Positions 24,916-34,710 of a DNA stretch of 64,000 bases are shown one piece after another (the stretch's first letter is position 1; every line of letters begins with the position of its first letter). Under the pieces are notes generated by a model. It ran no database searches. It was not told where the DNA came from and worked only from the letters and a program-made list of their open reading frames with translations. Both the position numbers and the translations under genes were made by a program. The stretch covers positions 2,894,501 to 2,958,500 of the forward strand of contig NZ_JAFFHZ010000001.1 of the NCBI RefSeq assembly GCF_017052585.1. The letters are read 5' to 3'. The stretch comes from Paenibacillus apiarius. GTDB lineage: Bacteria; Bacillota; Bacilli; Paenibacillales; Paenibacillaceae.

Positions 24916-25928
24916 GCAATCATATATCCTTTGTCGGTATGATAGGCTGCGTTAAGAAAAGCGGCCGCTTTTCCCAAATACTCCTTGCGGTGCGTCCGAT
25001 AAATGAGTTCGTGCTGAACATCCGGCACTATCCATGATTCCGAAAGCTTATTCGACTGGCGGGCGGCAAGCTGCTCTGCTATTTCATAGGGAGCTTTTGT
25101 ATCCGCAGTACCGTGAATGAAGAAGGTAGGAATAGCGTAGTTAGTCGCCTTTACTTCATTGTACGGAATTTGCTGCAGACTCGTGCCGTTCAGAGCGGGA
25201 AAGAAGGCGCGCAGCAAATCGAGCGACGGATGCTTCGGCAGCGAGATGTACTGCGTTAAGTTATGATATAGCGTGTCGGGTTCGAGCAAGAACGTGCTGT
25301 CGAGTATCATGGCATCGATATCTTGAGAGAGGAGCGATGCTTGCAGAGCGGTACCCGCTCCCATGGAGAAACCCCAGACAACGACATGCTCCGCTCCGCG
25401 TTCCTTGGCAAGCTGTACGGCGCCGAGCAGCTGCTCCTTCTCCAGGCGGCCGCCGGTCGCCTTCGTCTTATGCTGTTCGGAAGCAAATCCGTAATCGAAC
25501 ATGACCACATTATAATCAAGCCGATGGGCAAATTGCGCCAAGTCATACATCGGCACCCAATATTCTTCCCGGTTGGCTCCGTAGCCATGACTGAATATTA
25601 TCGTGCGTTTGGACGGTTTATCGGAAGGGATGTACCAACCGTCCACCAAGGTGTGCCCGTCCTTGGCCGGGAATGCAATCGTGTCATAACGCATGCCCTT
25701 GGCCTCCATCGGATTAGAGAAGAGCGGAGGAACCTGTGGATTGGCGAACATCCATGCAATAAAGCCATGCAATGCCAGAAAAATAAGAAGCGCGGCAAAC
25801 ACCGTCGACAAAGAGAGCGCGATCGCCACATGCTTCAATCGAATGCGCCGGGCGGCGGCAGGCGCAGATCCGGAAGGGGCAAACCATTCGGGATGAAGCG
25901 GTGGAGATGTTACGATAGGTGTATTCAT
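24906..25928 (-). CDS. Membrane-anchored alpha/beta hydrolase
   Basis: The 340-residue protein has a membrane helix near residues 34-58, then an alpha/beta-hydrolase domain: IIFSHGYGANREEYW (oxyanion strand), nucleophile elbow WGFSMGAGTAL with its Ser, catalytic Asp in FIHGTADTKAP, and His in PDVQHELIYR. The catalytic domain probably faces outside. The family is close to the YqkD/FrsA-like serine hydrolases; the substrate is unknown. The ATG at 25928 is used because GGAGGT (25936-25941) is one base from the upstream ATG at 25934. The gene is divergent from the IclR regulator. Confidence 0.85.
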   Translation of the reverse strand: MNTPIVTSPPLHPEWFAPSGSAPAAARRIRLKHVAIALSLSTVFAALLIFLALHGFIAWMFANPQVPPLFSNPMEAKGMRYDTIAFPAKDGHTLVDGWYIPSDKPSKRTIIFSHGYGANREEYWVPMYDLAQFAHRLDYNVVMFDYGFASEQHKTKATGGRLEKEQLLGAVQLAKERGAEHVVVWGFSMGAGTALQASLLSQDIDAMILDSTFLLEPDTLYHNLTQYISLPKHPSLDLLRAFFPALNGTSLQQIPYNEVKATNYAIPTFFIHGTADTKAPYEIAEQLAARQSNKLSESWIVPDVQHELIYRTHRKEYLGKAAAFLNAAYHTDKGYMIAQP

Positions 25929-26271
25929 AGGCATGACCTCCTCCAGGATGTGTTGGCAACGATGATGATGCTTTATTTCGACAAAAACTGATAAGTGTAG
26001 AACTAAAGTCCCTAAAGGGGGCCCGACCTTGCAAGCGTTTCAAGCTGTACTACCATCGTATGCGCTAAACCGCTCAGGGTCAACGAATATGCGCGATTTG
26101 TAAGGTGGCTGTAACGTTGCCGTAACATTGAAACATCGCTGTAAAAAATGTCGAAATCAGGACGTTAGTCGGGGGTGCGAAATGGAGCGCAATCTCTTTA
26201 CGACGAAGGAAAAGGACGTTATACTAGATGTAACAAAGTTTCATTCTATGGAACGAAAGAGGGAGATTCAG
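25929..26271. other. Gene-free divergent region between the hydrolase and IclR genes
   Basis: This is about 340 bp. A small GGGCCC-containing hairpin (CCCTAAAGGG at ~26010) and a cre-like TGCAAGCGTTTCAA (26030-26043, one mismatch) are visible. The IclR frame stays open upstream to 26128, but no start there has a ribosome binding site. Confidence 0.4.
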
Positions 26272-27021
26272 GTGGAGGAACGCGGGAAATTAACTGTCCG
26301 CGCGGTAGAACGCGCACTTGATATATTAATGTGCTTCGCGAATGAACGCGATATGAGCTTAACGGAAATTGCATCTCAAGTGGGCTTGAATAAGAGCACG
26401 GTCCATAGGCTTATGGCGACGCTGGAGGAGCGGGGATTCGTTATCCGCAATGGCGACAAGTATCGATTGGGCTACCGGATATGGGAGCTTGCCGCGAATT
26501 TGACGCAGGTAGACGACCCGGCCCAGCTGCTGCTGCCGGAAATGGAGCACCTGCGCGATCAGATTGGGGAAACGGTGAGCTTATACGTAAGGGATGGCAA
26601 GGACCGCATCCGCATTCAAGCGGTGCAGAGCAATCAGGCGATTCGGCGGGTTGCGCCGGTAGGCGCCAAGCTGCCTCTCTTTGTGGGAGCGTCCAGCAAA
26701 GTGCTGCTTGCCTTCGCCGAGCCGTATGAGCGCGATGCCGCGCTGCAGGATTCGGGCTGGCCTCCGAGCATGGAGCGGGAGACGTACTTGAGCCAGCTCG
26801 AAGAGGTTCGCCGTCTGGGATACGCCGTCAGCGTGGAGGAACGGGAACCGGGTGCGGCGGCGGTATCCGTACCGATATTCGACCGGAGTCATCAGCTTGC
26901 CGCCGCTCTGTCCGTATCCGGACCGGTGAGCCGGATGTCATTGGAAACGCTGCGTGCCTGTGCGCCGCAGCTGATGGAGGCGGCACGCCGAATGGAGACG
27001 ATGCTGCGCACGGTGATGTAG
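26272..27021 (+). CDS. IclR-family transcriptional regulator
   Basis: The 249-residue protein has an N-terminal winged helix-turn-helix (LTVRAVERALDILMCF, SLTEIASQVGLNKSTVHRLMATLEERGFV) and a C-terminal effector domain (VSLYVRDGKDRIRIQAVQS, GASSKVLLAF, GYAVSVEEREPGAAAVSVPIFD) of the usual IclR form. IclR proteins sense small organic acids or aromatic metabolites, and the ligand here is unknown. The GTG at 26272 follows GGGAGATTCAG and gives the family's normal length. Upstream in-frame ATGs at 26128, 26182 and 26248 lack sites. It stands alone between a divergent hydrolase gene and a convergent AraC gene, so its targets are unclear. Confidence 0.9.
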   Translation: MEERGKLTVRAVERALDILMCFANERDMSLTEIASQVGLNKSTVHRLMATLEERGFVIRNGDKYRLGYRIWELAANLTQVDDPAQLLLPEMEHLRDQIGETVSLYVRDGKDRIRIQAVQSNQAIRRVAPVGAKLPLFVGASSKVLLAFAEPYERDAALQDSGWPPSMERETYLSQLEEVRRLGYAVSVEEREPGAAAVSVPIFDRSHQLAAALSVSGPVSRMSLETLRACAPQLMEAARRMETMLRTVM

Positions 27022-27037
27022 GTTAAGGTTAATAAAC

Positions 27038-27070
27038 AAGGACACAGCCGATTATTAGGCATGTGTCCTT
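27038..27070. terminator. Bidirectional terminator between the IclR and AraC genes
   Basis: AAGGACACA pairs perfectly with TGTGTCCTT. The right arm lies inside the last codons of the minus-strand AraC gene. Confidence 0.65.
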
Positions 27071-29418
27071 GAGTGCTGTTGCCGCTGCTTGGAATGCTGC
27101 TGCCGATACTGTCCCGGCGTCATGCCTTCCTGCTTCTTGAATAGGCGGTTGAAGTACGGCGGCTGGTATCCAACCGATTCGGCGATTTCGTTAATTTTCA
27201 TATCGGTGGCCAGCAGCAGCTCCTTGCACTTGTTCATCTTGACCATTGTCAAATAATCGATGAAGTTATGGCCCGTCATTTGTTTGAAGGCTCTGCTTAA
27301 TTGCGAGGCGCTGATTCCAGCCTCCGCTGCGCACATATCCAATGACAGGTCGCACATATAGTCCTGTTGGATGCGTTCAAGCAGCGCTTCTGCCGCCTGC
27401 TTCATCGGTGCGATGTAGCTTCGCTTGAGCGAAGTGATATAGGGCTGAACAATCTTAGTCCGGAACCAGCTGAGTGTCGCCCTCGTATCGCGCAGTCCGC
27501 TCAATTCTTCCTGCCAGCTCGAGCCGAATACGGCATAAGGGTTGTGTCCAAGCTGAAGCATCGAACGATGAATGCTGCCGATGAGTCTCATCAACCCTTC
27601 ATGAACCATCCATTCGGCGCCTCCGCCAGCTTGCAGCGCGTTAACGAACCGCTCCAGACTTTCCATTGCTTCCTCTTCGAGCCCCATGCTAAGCGCGTGT
27701 ACGATTCCAAGCTCCAAATCTACCGGAGATTCAACAGGATTAGGGGAATGCGCCAAAACATGCTCCGCTTCAAGCAGCTGGTTGCCCAAGCCGAAGTTGC
27801 GGTAGCTGATGGCGCGCCGCGCCTGCTCCATTGCGTGCGGAAGATCGAGCCATCTGTCCGTGACCCGGCTCGCCACAATCGTAACATAGACGCGCAGTGT
27901 ATGGTGAAGCGCCCGCATCACGCGGTCGCCCAAGGCCAATATCCGCCGGTGCGAATCCTCAAGTCCGCCCTCACTCTCCATAAACAAGACGAGCCCGAAG
28001 GAACCATCCAAAAAGTTCATGACGTGCACATGCCCGCACTCCGCTTCCTCCATGGACAACTCCTGCACCACATTGATCGAGGCGTAGGTCAGGAGATGCA
28101 TATCTTTGTCCGACATCGGCGTTCGCGTTTCCTCGGCGTTGTGCAATTGGACGACGACAGACGCGAAGCGCCGGCCATCGATATCGAGCGCAAGGGAGCG
28201 AAGCTTTTCCTTAATTTCCGCTTCTTCCATTGTAATGGCCTGCCCTTGCACGAATTGGGTAATGTAAGCTGCGCGCATGGATGGGATCGCTAAGTTCCAT
28301 TGTTCCTGCAGTGATTCATTGGCGAAATGGTACTCCTTCCACTCCTGCTCAATATAGTCCAATTCGTTGCGAATGCCATTCTCCGGCGTGCGCCAAGAGC
28401 TGACCATCTCGATAACGCGGCGAATCGGATTGTAAATGCGGCGCGACGCGAACCAACTGATGAATAATGCAGCCGCCAGTGCGATGCAAGAGAGCAGCAC
28501 CATGAATTGCGTATACGGCCGTGCCGGCGAGGTAATGACCGATAAAGGGGTCGCGGATACGTAAGACCATGTTTCCCCAAGTGTATTAAACGAGGCGGTT
28601 TTGACCAAATATGTTTCTCCGTCAAGCTTTACCTCGACATCCCCGTCTTGCGTTTGATTCTCCAGCGTCGGAGTGCCGGCATGAAGCCGCTCGTCGCGAA
28701 TCACTTGCATCAGTCTCTCATCCGTTGCGCTAGTATTGGTGCGAGCGGCGATATTGCCGTTTGCGTCTACAATAAAAGATTGCCGATCCGCAAGGGAGAA
28801 AACGTGCAGCTTCGCCGGGTTGATAAAGATGACGATAGCGCCGTAGGCGTCGGCGCTGCTGTTGTAAGGCAATTTCATGACGATGGCATGCTTGGTGCCT
28901 GCTTGGCCGAAAGGGCGGGCAAGGCCGTGAGTCCAATACATGTCTGGAGGCGGATCCAGCAGCTCGGACCATTGTCCGGCAACTTCTGGCTGCTCCAGCT
29001 GCCGGACCCCGAGACTCGGGTGCAGCAGTTTATTTTGCTTTTTTACGTATAAAAATACTTGATCGATGAGCGGCACCGCATTTTCAAGCACGGACAAGGT
29101 CGATAAGATCTGCTCCGTCTCTTCAAACCGATCGACGAAGTTCATGTCGGCAATGGTCGAACGGAATTGGGGCTTCACCGCCATATGCGAGACGAACGTA
29201 ACCAATTGGGAGAACTGCTCGTCAACCTGATTGGCCATATCGTTGAGCTCCAACTGGTGCTTGTTGTTAAACTGCTTTACGAGATGCGCATTGCCGGCAT
29301 ATAAAAAAGCCGAACAGATGACGGCAATGGGGACGCACGTCAGCACAATGGCAAGCATGAGGCTGCGCCAATACAGCATTCCTTTGGATTGTAGACGGTC
29401 GATCAAGCTTGCTTTCAC
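27055..29418 (-). CDS. Membrane-bound AraC-family sensor-regulator of the adjacent sugar ABC operon
   Basis: The 787-residue one-component regulator has a first membrane helix at ~17-41, an extracellular sensor region at ~45-300 (Cache-like, FIVDANGNIAAR), a second helix at ~303-325 followed by a HAMP-like RRIYNPIRRVIEMV, a central region that may be a GGDEF-derived regulator domain, and a C-terminal AraC DNA-binding domain (~675-775; CDLSLDMCAAEAGISASQLS, INEIAESVGYQPPYFNRLFKK). This layout is common beside LplB-type oligosaccharide transporters in Paenibacillus. The GTG start follows AAGGATG. It is divergent from the transporter operon at 29864 and likely activates it when an extracellular sugar or binding protein is sensed. 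Confidence 0.9.
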   Translation of the reverse strand: MKASLIDRLQSKGMLYWRSLMLAIVLTCVPIAVICSAFLYAGNAHLVKQFNNKHQLELNDMANQVDEQFSQLVTFVSHMAVKPQFRSTIADMNFVDRFEETEQILSTLSVLENAVPLIDQVFLYVKKQNKLLHPSLGVRQLEQPEVAGQWSELLDPPPDMYWTHGLARPFGQAGTKHAIVMKLPYNSSADAYGAIVIFINPAKLHVFSLADRQSFIVDANGNIAARTNTSATDERLMQVIRDERLHAGTPTLENQTQDGDVEVKLDGETYLVKTASFNTLGETWSYVSATPLSVITSPARPYTQFMVLLSCIALAAALFISWFASRRIYNPIRRVIEMVSSWRTPENGIRNELDYIEQEWKEYHFANESLQEQWNLAIPSMRAAYITQFVQGQAITMEEAEIKEKLRSLALDIDGRRFASVVVQLHNAEETRTPMSDKDMHLLTYASINVVQELSMEEAECGHVHVMNFLDGSFGLVLFMESEGGLEDSHRRILALGDRVMRALHHTLRVYVTIVASRVTDRWLDLPHAMEQARRAISYRNFGLGNQLLEAEHVLAHSPNPVESPVDLELGIVHALSMGLEEEAMESLERFVNALQAGGGAEWMVHEGLMRLIGSIHRSMLQLGHNPYAVFGSSWQEELSGLRDTRATLSWFRTKIVQPYITSLKRSYIAPMKQAAEALLERIQQDYMCDLSLDMCAAEAGISASQLSRAFKQMTGHNFIDYLTMVKMNKCKELLLATDMKINEIAESVGYQPPYFNRLFKKQEGMTPGQYRQQHSKQRQQHSRTHA

Positions 29419-29863
29419 ATATCACACATCCTTGGACGTTATGAGCTTTTTACTATTGTAAAACAATCCTTTAGCAATGAAAAGGCTTACAGTGCGAAGT
29501 GAAGCCAGTGCAAAAAAAGGCGATATCGAGGCCTTCAAAGATAGGCGATCGTGTGTTGGGACAGGTTGTATGTCCAGTTGGAATGTGCGATTTCGCGTGG
29601 TCAAAAAAGTGCAATCGCCGGAAATCGTTGCTCCAACAGAAAAATGCGCAGCGGGCAGGAACAAGGTGGAAGCCGCATAGCAGCGCGTAAAGTTGGGAGA
29701 TTTCACATGGTTGCAGCGCAGCTTCGGATGAAGCGGCAAGAAATTCAAATTGCAGGCAACGGTGACAGCGTTTACATTTTATTTACTGACCTGGTTGCGA
29801 TGAAATTAACCTGCCGTGAAATGACGCATGGAACAAACAAGGAGCAGAAGAGAGGGATGGCAT
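29419..29863. other. Gene-free divergent region between the AraC sensor and the ABC operon
   Basis: This is 445 bp. It holds the likely promoters of both units, an inverted pair CTATTGTAAAACAAT near 29453, and the cre-like site at 29763. Several frames stay open across it, but none has a ribosome binding site or a recognisable product. Confidence 0.45.
29763..29776 (+). promoter_or_regulatory. Possible cre (CcpA) site upstream of the sugar ABC operon
   Basis: TGACAGCGTTTACA matches the cre consensus TGNAANCGNWNNCA except at the fourth base. It lies 101 bp before the first permease gene, where catabolite repression would be expected. Confidence 0.4.
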
Positions 29864-30862
29864 ATGACTACAGGCAACTTGCCTCGGGATACGGCTATGG
29901 AACGTACGGGCGCGGCATCTTATCCGGATCAAACGCGAAGCAAACCGGAAGGCAAGCGCTCGTTGCTATGGAGGGATGTGCGGCGCGATAAATATTTATA
30001 CTTGCTGGCACTTCCGGGAATTTTGTTTTTCATTATATTCAAATATATTCCGATTACGAACCTGGTCATCGCATTCCAAGATTATTCCCCTTACTTCGGG
30101 GTAATGGGCAGTCCCTGGGTGGGATTCGAGCATTTTGCGAGATTTTTCGCCCATGATGACTTTTACATCTTATTGCGCAATACGCTCGGCATCAGCTTGA
30201 TGAATTTGGTATTCTTTTTTCCGGCTCCGATCATTTTGTCGCTCATGTTGAATGAGGTGCGCAATGCCATCGTGAAGCGGACTGTGCAATCGCTTATTTA
30301 CATTCCGCATTTCTTGTCTTGGGTGCTCATTTCCGGTTTGACCTTCCTAATGTTCTCGCAATCGGAAGGGTTGGTGAACAAAGCGCTCCTCAGCATGGGA
30401 AACGACACGTTCGACCTGCTGACCAATCCGGATTATTTTTGGGGTCTGTTAACCGCGCAATCGATTTGGAAGGAAGTCGGCTGGGGAACGATTATTTTTC
30501 TCGCCGCCATTGCGGGCATTGATCCGCAGCTGCATGAAGCGGCTGTCATGGACGGCGCAGGCCGCATGCGCCGCATCTGGCACATTACGCTGCCGGGCAT
30601 GCGCAACGTCATTATTATCCTGTTCATTCTGCGGCTTGGCGCCATTATGGATACGGGCTTCGAGCAAATCTATCTGATGATGAACGCAGCGGTCTCCAAT
30701 GTGGCGGAAGTGTTTGATACGTATGTGTACCGCATTGGAATCAAGCAAGGCGAGTTCAGCTACAGCACCGCCATCGGGCTATTCAAGTCGATTGTCGGCG
30801 TCATACTCGTCGTATCCGCCAACAAGATTGCCAAGAGATTCGGTCAAGACGGACTATATTAA
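29864..30862 (+). CDS. Carbohydrate ABC transporter permease, LplB/YteP type
   Basis: The 332-residue inner-membrane protein has six predicted helices starting near residue 50 (YLYLLALPGILFFIIFKYIP) and the EAA loop EAAVMDGAGRMRRIWHITLPG that contacts the ATPase. The first ~45 residues are hydrophilic. YIPITNLVIAFQDYSP is typical of the LplB group that imports oligosaccharides, often of pectin or hemicellulose origin. The ATG at 29864 follows GAGAGGG. It is first in a four-gene operon with no ATPase gene, so a shared MsmX-like ATPase encoded elsewhere is expected. Confidence 0.92.
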   Translation: MTTGNLPRDTAMERTGAASYPDQTRSKPEGKRSLLWRDVRRDKYLYLLALPGILFFIIFKYIPITNLVIAFQDYSPYFGVMGSPWVGFEHFARFFAHDDFYILLRNTLGISLMNLVFFFPAPIILSLMLNEVRNAIVKRTVQSLIYIPHFLSWVLISGLTFLMFSQSEGLVNKALLSMGNDTFDLLTNPDYFWGLLTAQSIWKEVGWGTIIFLAAIAGIDPQLHEAAVMDGAGRMRRIWHITLPGMRNVIIILFILRLGAIMDTGFEQIYLMMNAAVSNVAEVFDTYVYRIGIKQGEFSYSTAIGLFKSIVGVILVVSANKIAKRFGQDGLY

Positions 30863-30886
30863 CGAGCAGGAAGGAGACGAACGATA

Positions 30887-31768
30887 ATGGCGGACAAAGG
30901 CTGGCGCAACCGCGTCTTCAACATTACGAATATTACGGTGCTCATTTTGATTGCTTTGGCGACCGTATTCCCGATTTATTATACGATTGTTCTATCCTTT
31001 ACCGACCCTACGGAGTATTACAGCAAGCCGCTTATTCTGTTTCCCGAAAAATGGACCTTGGATGCATACCGGTACCTGCTCTCCAACGGGTTGTTCGTCA
31101 GCGCGCTCGGGGTAAGCACATTTCTGGCTACGGTTGGAACCGCGCTCAGCCTCATTGTGACGGCAGGGCTTGCCTATGCGCTGTCGCGCAAGCGGCTTCG
31201 GTTCCGGGGGGCGATGATGTTTCTTATTTTGCTGACATTCCTGTTCCAGCCAGGTCTGGTGCCGGCCTATCTCATCGTCCGCAACTTGGGTCTCATCGAC
31301 AGCATCTGGTCGTTAATCTTGCCCAGCTTGACGAGCGGCTGGTATGCCTTATTGATGAAGGGCTTCTTCGACAGCATCCCGGACAGTCTGGAGGAGGCAG
31401 GGCGAATTGACGGCTGCAACGAAATCGGCGTCTTCTGGCGCATTATGCTGCCATTGTCGCTGCCTGCGCTCGTCGCCTTCGGTTTGTTCTTCGCGGTAGG
31501 ATATTGGAATACGTATTTCAATGCCTTGATGTACATCAACGATCAGAACGGGTGGCCGCTGCAGGTTCTGCTGCAAAATATGCTGGTCGATCCATCGACG
31601 ATGGGCGGGGGAGCGGGAGTCGAGAGCTTCCGTGCCAACCGGCAAATGCCGACCGAAACGCTTAAGATGGCTGCCGTCGTCATTGCGACAATTCCGATTA
31701 TGCTCGTGTATCCGTTTTTGCAGAAGCATTTTGCCAAGGGCGCAATGGTCGGCTCCTTGAAGGAGTAG
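30887..31768 (+). CDS. Carbohydrate ABC transporter permease, YtcP/LplC (MalG) type
   Basis: The 293-residue second permease starts VFNITNITVLILIALATVFPIYYTIVLSF, has about six helices and the EAA loop EEAGRIDGCNEIGVFWRIMLPLS. It pairs with the 29864 protein to form the channel. The conserved end LQKHFAKGAMVGSLKE is diagnostic of YtcP/LplC-like permeases. The start ATG follows GGAAGGAGACGAACG, and it lies 24 bp after its partner. Confidence 0.93.
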   Translation: MADKGWRNRVFNITNITVLILIALATVFPIYYTIVLSFTDPTEYYSKPLILFPEKWTLDAYRYLLSNGLFVSALGVSTFLATVGTALSLIVTAGLAYALSRKRLRFRGAMMFLILLTFLFQPGLVPAYLIVRNLGLIDSIWSLILPSLTSGWYALLMKGFFDSIPDSLEEAGRIDGCNEIGVFWRIMLPLSLPALVAFGLFFAVGYWNTYFNALMYINDQNGWPLQVLLQNMLVDPSTMGGGAGVESFRANRQMPTETLKMAAVVIATIPIMLVYPFLQKHFAKGAMVGSLKE

Positions 31769-31868
31769 GGTCAGGAAGCAGCGCCCTTACCGGAAGATGG
31801 TTTTGACGCCAGTCTAACCTATACATGAAGGCGCAAGTGGAATTTAGTATAAAAAGGAGGTCGCTATT

Positions 31869-33368
31869 ATGAAAAAATGGCTTAAAACGACGTTGCTGCT
31901 CACGCTGGCAGGATCAATGCTGCTGACCGCTTGCGGCAACAACAACGCCGGCGACAGCGGCGGCGTGACCAATATCAAAACTCAGGTGATTAACTATGCG
32001 CCGGAGTTCATCGGTCCGGACAACCCGCTGTGGCAGGAATTCGAGAAGCGGACGAACACGAAGCTGAACATTACGTGGCTCAGTCCGACCACGGCAGAGG
32101 ATAAAATAAACGTCATGCTTGCTTCGGGTGACTTGCCGGACCTGACCTACGTGGAGACGCTCGACAATTCACAACTGCGCAAAATGATTGATCAAGGCGT
32201 ATTCTGGGATTTGACGGAGCTGCTGAAGGAATATCCGAACTTGAACCGCAAGGAATTCGAGGTGATGTGGAGGGATTCCAAAATCAACGGTAAAAATTAT
32301 GGCGTACCACGATATTACCCGGCATACGGCGGAGGAATATTCCCGATGTTCCGCAAGGACTGGCTTGATAAATTGCAGCTGCAGGCGCCTGCGAATGTAG
32401 ATGAATTCCGGGAGGTGCTGAAGGCGTTCAAGACGAAGGACCCGAACGGCAACGGACAGGCGGATGAAGTTCCGTATGCAGCGACGCCCGGTTCGATGGG
32501 CTTTTTATACAACGTATTCAATGAAACGCAAGGCAACTGGAAGCTGAAGGACGGCAAGCTCGCGCCTATTATTACGGAAGATGCCTCCCGCGACGCATTG
32601 CTGTACATCAAGCAGCTGTTTGACGATGGATTGCTGCCGCCGGATTTCGCCATCATGAAGTTTTCTCAAGTGACCGACTTAATTCGCAGCGGCAAGGCAG
32701 GGGGCGTCGGGTATTCGATGAACCAGGCATGGATTCATACGGAATTCATCCGCAAGACCGATCCGAATGCAGACTTGATCCCGCTTGCTTCGATTGAGAA
32801 CAAAGCGGGCGTGAAGTATACGCCTTCCGGCGTCCCCTATTACGGCGTATTTTTGATACCGAAAAAAGTCCCGGAAGACAAGATGAAGAAGATTCTTTCC
32901 TTCCTGGATTACGGGTACGGACCGGAAGGGAACACACTTGCCTTCTACGGCGTGAAAGACGTACACTACAAGGAAGAGAATGGGAATAAAGTTCCGACGG
33001 AGCAAGCGAAGAAGGACATGGTCGGCGACGGCAACATGGCTTCCATCTTCCACTTGGTCAGCGACGATATGGCGATTAGCGCTATCGGCATGCCGGATGA
33101 TTTCTACAAGCGCAACGTCGACATTGTAACGGAACGGAAGAAAGTCGATGTGCCGCAACCGGACCGCGGCCTGTTCTCTGAGAAATTCAATCGGTATTTC
33201 CCTGATATTCAGAAGAAGGTCGACGACATGCGCACGAAGGTCATCATCGGCAAGGAAACGATCGAGGCGTATGACAAGCTGATTGAGCAGCTCCGCAACG
33301 ATGCGCAATTGAAGGAAATTACAGACGAGATGAACGAATATTACGCGAAGCGCCAAGCGGAACTGTAA
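31869..33368 (+). CDS. Extracellular sugar-binding lipoprotein of the ABC transporter
   Basis: This is a 499-residue lipoprotein: a KKWLKTTLLLTLAGSMLL signal, then the lipobox LTAC with Cys22 as the lipid-modified residue. The mature part is a family 1-type solute-binding protein of the large LipO class (TWLSPTTAEDKINVMLASGDLPDLTYV, GDGNMASIFHLVSDD). It captures the sugar outside the membrane and hands it to the two permeases upstream. The ribosome binding site is AAAAAGGAGGT. The sugar is unknown. The order permease-permease-binding protein is usual for LplB/YtcP systems. Confidence 0.92.
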   Translation: MKKWLKTTLLLTLAGSMLLTACGNNNAGDSGGVTNIKTQVINYAPEFIGPDNPLWQEFEKRTNTKLNITWLSPTTAEDKINVMLASGDLPDLTYVETLDNSQLRKMIDQGVFWDLTELLKEYPNLNRKEFEVMWRDSKINGKNYGVPRYYPAYGGGIFPMFRKDWLDKLQLQAPANVDEFREVLKAFKTKDPNGNGQADEVPYAATPGSMGFLYNVFNETQGNWKLKDGKLAPIITEDASRDALLYIKQLFDDGLLPPDFAIMKFSQVTDLIRSGKAGGVGYSMNQAWIHTEFIRKTDPNADLIPLASIENKAGVKYTPSGVPYYGVFLIPKKVPEDKMKKILSFLDYGYGPEGNTLAFYGVKDVHYKEENGNKVPTEQAKKDMVGDGNMASIFHLVSDDMAISAIGMPDDFYKRNVDIVTERKKVDVPQPDRGLFSEKFNRYFPDIQKKVDDMRTKVIIGKETIEAYDKLIEQLRNDAQLKEITDEMNEYYAKRQAEL

Positions 33369-33402
33369 ACAAAGAGCACCTACAATAGGGAGATGAGGAA
33401 AC

Positions 33403-34686
33403 GTGCAGCAAGTTACTGCGATTGTGATTGGAGCAGGGGACCGGGGAGCCCGGGCGTATGCCCCTTATGCACTGGACAATATGCATGAGGTCAAGATTGT
33501 GGGCGTGGCCGATCCGAACATGGAGCGGCGGCGCAGCTTTGCGGAAGCGTTCGGTCTGCCGGACTCGCAGCAGTATGATTCGTGGGAAGCGATTCTCGGG
33601 GAGAAGAGGCTGGCTGATGCAGCCATTGTCTGCACGCAGGATCGAATGCATTACGAACCGACGCTGCGCGCGCTTGAGCTGGGCTACCACGTGCTGCTCG
33701 AGAAGCCGATGTCGCCGGAACCGAAGGAATGCGTCGAGATGGAGCTTGCCGCCCAGCGTCATAACCGGCTGCTCACGATATGCCATGTGCTGCGGTACAC
33801 GCCGTTCTGGACGGCGATGAAGCGGGAGATCGAGCGTGGCGCGATTGGAGACATCATCTCCATCCAGCTCAATGAGAACGTCGGGAACATGCACATGTCG
33901 CACAGCTTCGTCCGCGGCAATTGGCGCAACAGCGATCAGTCGAGTCCGATGATTTTGCAGAAGTCGTGCCATGACATGGACATCCTGGCTTACCTGATGA
34001 ATGAACCGTGCGTGCGCCTCAACTCCTTCGGTTCCTTGATGCATTTCCATGAAGGCAACAAGCCGGAGGGAGCGCCTGCGCGCTGCATCGAAGGGTGTCC
34101 GGCGGAAGCGGGCTGCCAATATCACGCGCCGCGCTATTATTTGGGCGAAGGGATCGGTTGGGCGCGCAAAATTACGGATGACTATACGAAGGAAGGCATT
34201 GTGAAGGCGCTGTGGGAGGGGCCTTACGGCAAATGCGTCTATCAGACCGACAACAATGTCGTTGACCATCAGGTCGTCAACATGGAGTTCGCGAGCGGGG
34301 CGACGGCGATGTTCAGCATGTGCGGCTTCACGCATGACAATACACGCATCGTGCAGGTGATGGGCACCAAGGGAGACATCCGCGGCAATATGGAGGATGA
34401 CGGCTTCGTCATTCATGACTTCGTAACGAAGGAAGAGCGGACGATTAAGGTGCATACGCCGGAGACGGGACACGGCGGCGGCGATTCCGGCATCGTGCGG
34501 GCGTTTCTGCAGGAAGTGCGCAGCTTTGGACAGAGTGGCAGCGCGGGCGAGAGCTTGTCGTCGGCATCTGTGTCCGTGCGCAGCCATTTGATGGCATTCG
34601 CGGCGGAGAAGTCACGCCTTAACGGCGGGCAGGCGATCGATTTGCAAGCGATGTATGACGAGCTTGCCGCGCAGCCGAGCGCATAA
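33403..34686 (+). CDS. Gfo/Idh/MocA-family NAD(P)-dependent oxidoreductase
   Basis: The 427-residue protein starts with a Rossmann fold (AIVIGAGDRGARAYAPYAL), keeps the EKPMSP motif near 105 that carries the catalytic-type Lys, and has the second half of the Gfo/Idh/MocA fold. A Cys-rich stretch RCIEGCPAEAGCQYHAP near 227-243 could bind metal or be structural. These enzymes oxidise or epimerise sugars and inositols, and here the substrate is presumably the sugar imported by the upstream transporter. The GTG start follows AGGGAGATGAGGAAAC. It is the last gene of the operon. Confidence 0.9.
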   Translation: MQQVTAIVIGAGDRGARAYAPYALDNMHEVKIVGVADPNMERRRSFAEAFGLPDSQQYDSWEAILGEKRLADAAIVCTQDRMHYEPTLRALELGYHVLLEKPMSPEPKECVEMELAAQRHNRLLTICHVLRYTPFWTAMKREIERGAIGDIISIQLNENVGNMHMSHSFVRGNWRNSDQSSPMILQKSCHDMDILAYLMNEPCVRLNSFGSLMHFHEGNKPEGAPARCIEGCPAEAGCQYHAPRYYLGEGIGWARKITDDYTKEGIVKALWEGPYGKCVYQTDNNVVDHQVVNMEFASGATAMFSMCGFTHDNTRIVQVMGTKGDIRGNMEDDGFVIHDFVTKEERTIKVHTPETGHGGGDSGIVRAFLQEVRSFGQSGSAGESLSSASVSVRSHLMAFAAEKSRLNGGQAIDLQAMYDELAAQPSA

Positions 34687-34710
34687 TCGTTTATTTGCCT
34701 AAGAATTAGG

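Noticed and set aside
26030-26043. cre site controlling the IclR or hydrolase gene
   Set aside because: TGCAAGCGTTTCAA differs from the consensus at the conserved C near the 3' end, and neither neighbour is a clear carbon-catabolic gene. It is mentioned only in the region entry.
33319-34587. A 422-codon minus-strand frame
   Set aside because: It is antisense to the Gfo/Idh/MocA gene, with the same shadow composition. Similar long antisense frames under paaJ (54471-56057) and thiC (58570-60120) were rejected too.
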